Part shown: positions 63,502 to 64,000 of the stretch, in pieces
How the letters are laid out: each line of letters starts with the position of its first letter
Numbering within the stretch: position 1 is the stretch's first letter
DNA from: Xanthomonas arboricola pv. populi
Lineage (GTDB): Bacteria; Pseudomonadota; Gammaproteobacteria; Xanthomonadales; Xanthomonadaceae
Direction of reading: 5' to 3'
Assembly (NCBI RefSeq): GCF_002939945.1
Contig: NZ_MDEB01000006.1
Coordinates: 186,001 to 250,000, forward strand
Length of the DNA: 64,000 nucleotides
The notes under the pieces: model-generated
Database searches by the model: none
What the model saw: the letters and a program-made list of their open reading frames with translations, nothing else
Told to the model about the DNA's origin: nothing
Position numbers and translations under genes: made by a program

Positions 63502-64000
63502 GTCGTCTCCGGGGTGCCTATAGGTGCGTCTGTCGAGCAGATCGCGAACGTGGCGCCACCTTGGCCACACAGGAGTGAAACGCATGTGCTTGGATGTGAG
63601 CACCGCCGCGACAAGACTGAACTGTGCATTCGCCGCCATGGATGAGGTTGGTCGGTAGACGTACGACCGTATCGCCCTGCAGGTGTTTGGATGCCTTTGC
63701 AGGCAAGCAGGCACTGCAGATGTTTCAGCGATCGCCATGTTCGGTTGTCTGCGCAAAACGCGGCATGTGCCGATATCCATGCACAGGCGCTTGCACGCAC
63801 TTGGCGTGGCTATGCACGTGGACTGCACCACCATAATGCGCGCAGGTCATTGACGCACTGACAGCGCATGCGTGCGATTTGGCGCGTACGCAACCAGCCG
63901 GGCGTATCGCTCGAAGCGATCATGCGTCACCGGTCAACGCGAGACAGACCGGTCGCTTTCCAGCGTCAAACCACGCTCACCCGCCGTGCGTGCCGAGCGT
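63502..64000. other. Window end, no gene supported
   Basis: About 500 bases. Short frames occur on both strands without start signals or motifs. The part next to 63501 should hold the promoter of the glycine-zipper gene. A gene could start beyond the window edge. Confidence 0.4.

Overview
The window is a high-GC gammaproteobacterial chromosome segment that reads as a member of the genus Xanthomonas. The support is the gene order (phoP-phoQ, birA-coaX-SPOR protein-tRNA-Thr, katB-ankB), the codon use, an IS3-family element of the type common in xanthomonads, and intergenic repeats typical of that genus. I cannot name the species. No rRNA, CRISPR array or prophage is visible.

Layout. 1-867 is the 3' end of a DinG helicase gene. 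1014-6423 is the most interesting part: a compact RiPP cluster. It encodes an HlyD-type adaptor, an ABC exporter with an N-terminal C39 (double-glycine) peptidase, a 55-residue precursor peptide, an ATP-grasp ligase of the MvdC/MvdD type, and an exported DUF6624-like protein. The precursor has a 33-residue leader ending in Gly-Gly and a 22-residue core with four Thr/Ser and four Asp/Glu and no Lys. This composition fits a graspetide (omega-ester peptide) that is matured in the cytoplasm and then trimmed and exported by the C39 transporter. A perfect 12-bp hairpin lies between precursor and ligase genes.

7046-9203 is katB-ankB (exported catalase and ankyrin protein) with a terminator-like hairpin between them. 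9918-21589 is mostly housekeeping: dusA, phoPQ, a DUF1800/DUF1501 exported pair, mtfA, birA, coaX, a SPOR protein and a tRNA-Thr. 21590-24238 looks like a small acquired insert between tRNA-Thr and tmk. It holds an AT-richer secreted-protein gene and an IS3-family element whose transposase gene is open but has lost its second catalytic Asp.

24256-36000 carries tmk, arginase, two small entericidin-like lipoproteins, a CsbD protein, trpS, an MBL-fold hydrolase, an M28 peptidase, a Rap1a-like small protein, two EamA transporters and a lipoprotein hydrolase. 36168-43306 is a MacAB-like split efflux system (adaptor, ATPase, two permeases) divergent from a DesK/DesR-like two-component system, with an operator-like palindrome between them. 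43485-50120 has a ThuA-like protein, a catalase-like peroxidase coupled to cytochrome b561, an M17 aminopeptidase, a HAD phosphatase and an AI-2E-type permease.

50314-54161 is a stress-envelope block: three yqjDEK-like genes, a DegP-type protease and a histone-H1-like protein. 54444-59922 has a DUF3313-like lipoprotein, a QseBC-like two-component system, a TIGR01777 epimerase, a DUF4142 lipoprotein and small hypotheticals. 60605-62571 pairs a DUF3182 ATP-grasp-like protein with an alpha/beta hydrolase, and 62689-63501 is a glycine-zipper protein. Two related long inverted repeats (about 30262-30366 and 46484-46593) behave like MITE-type intergenic elements.
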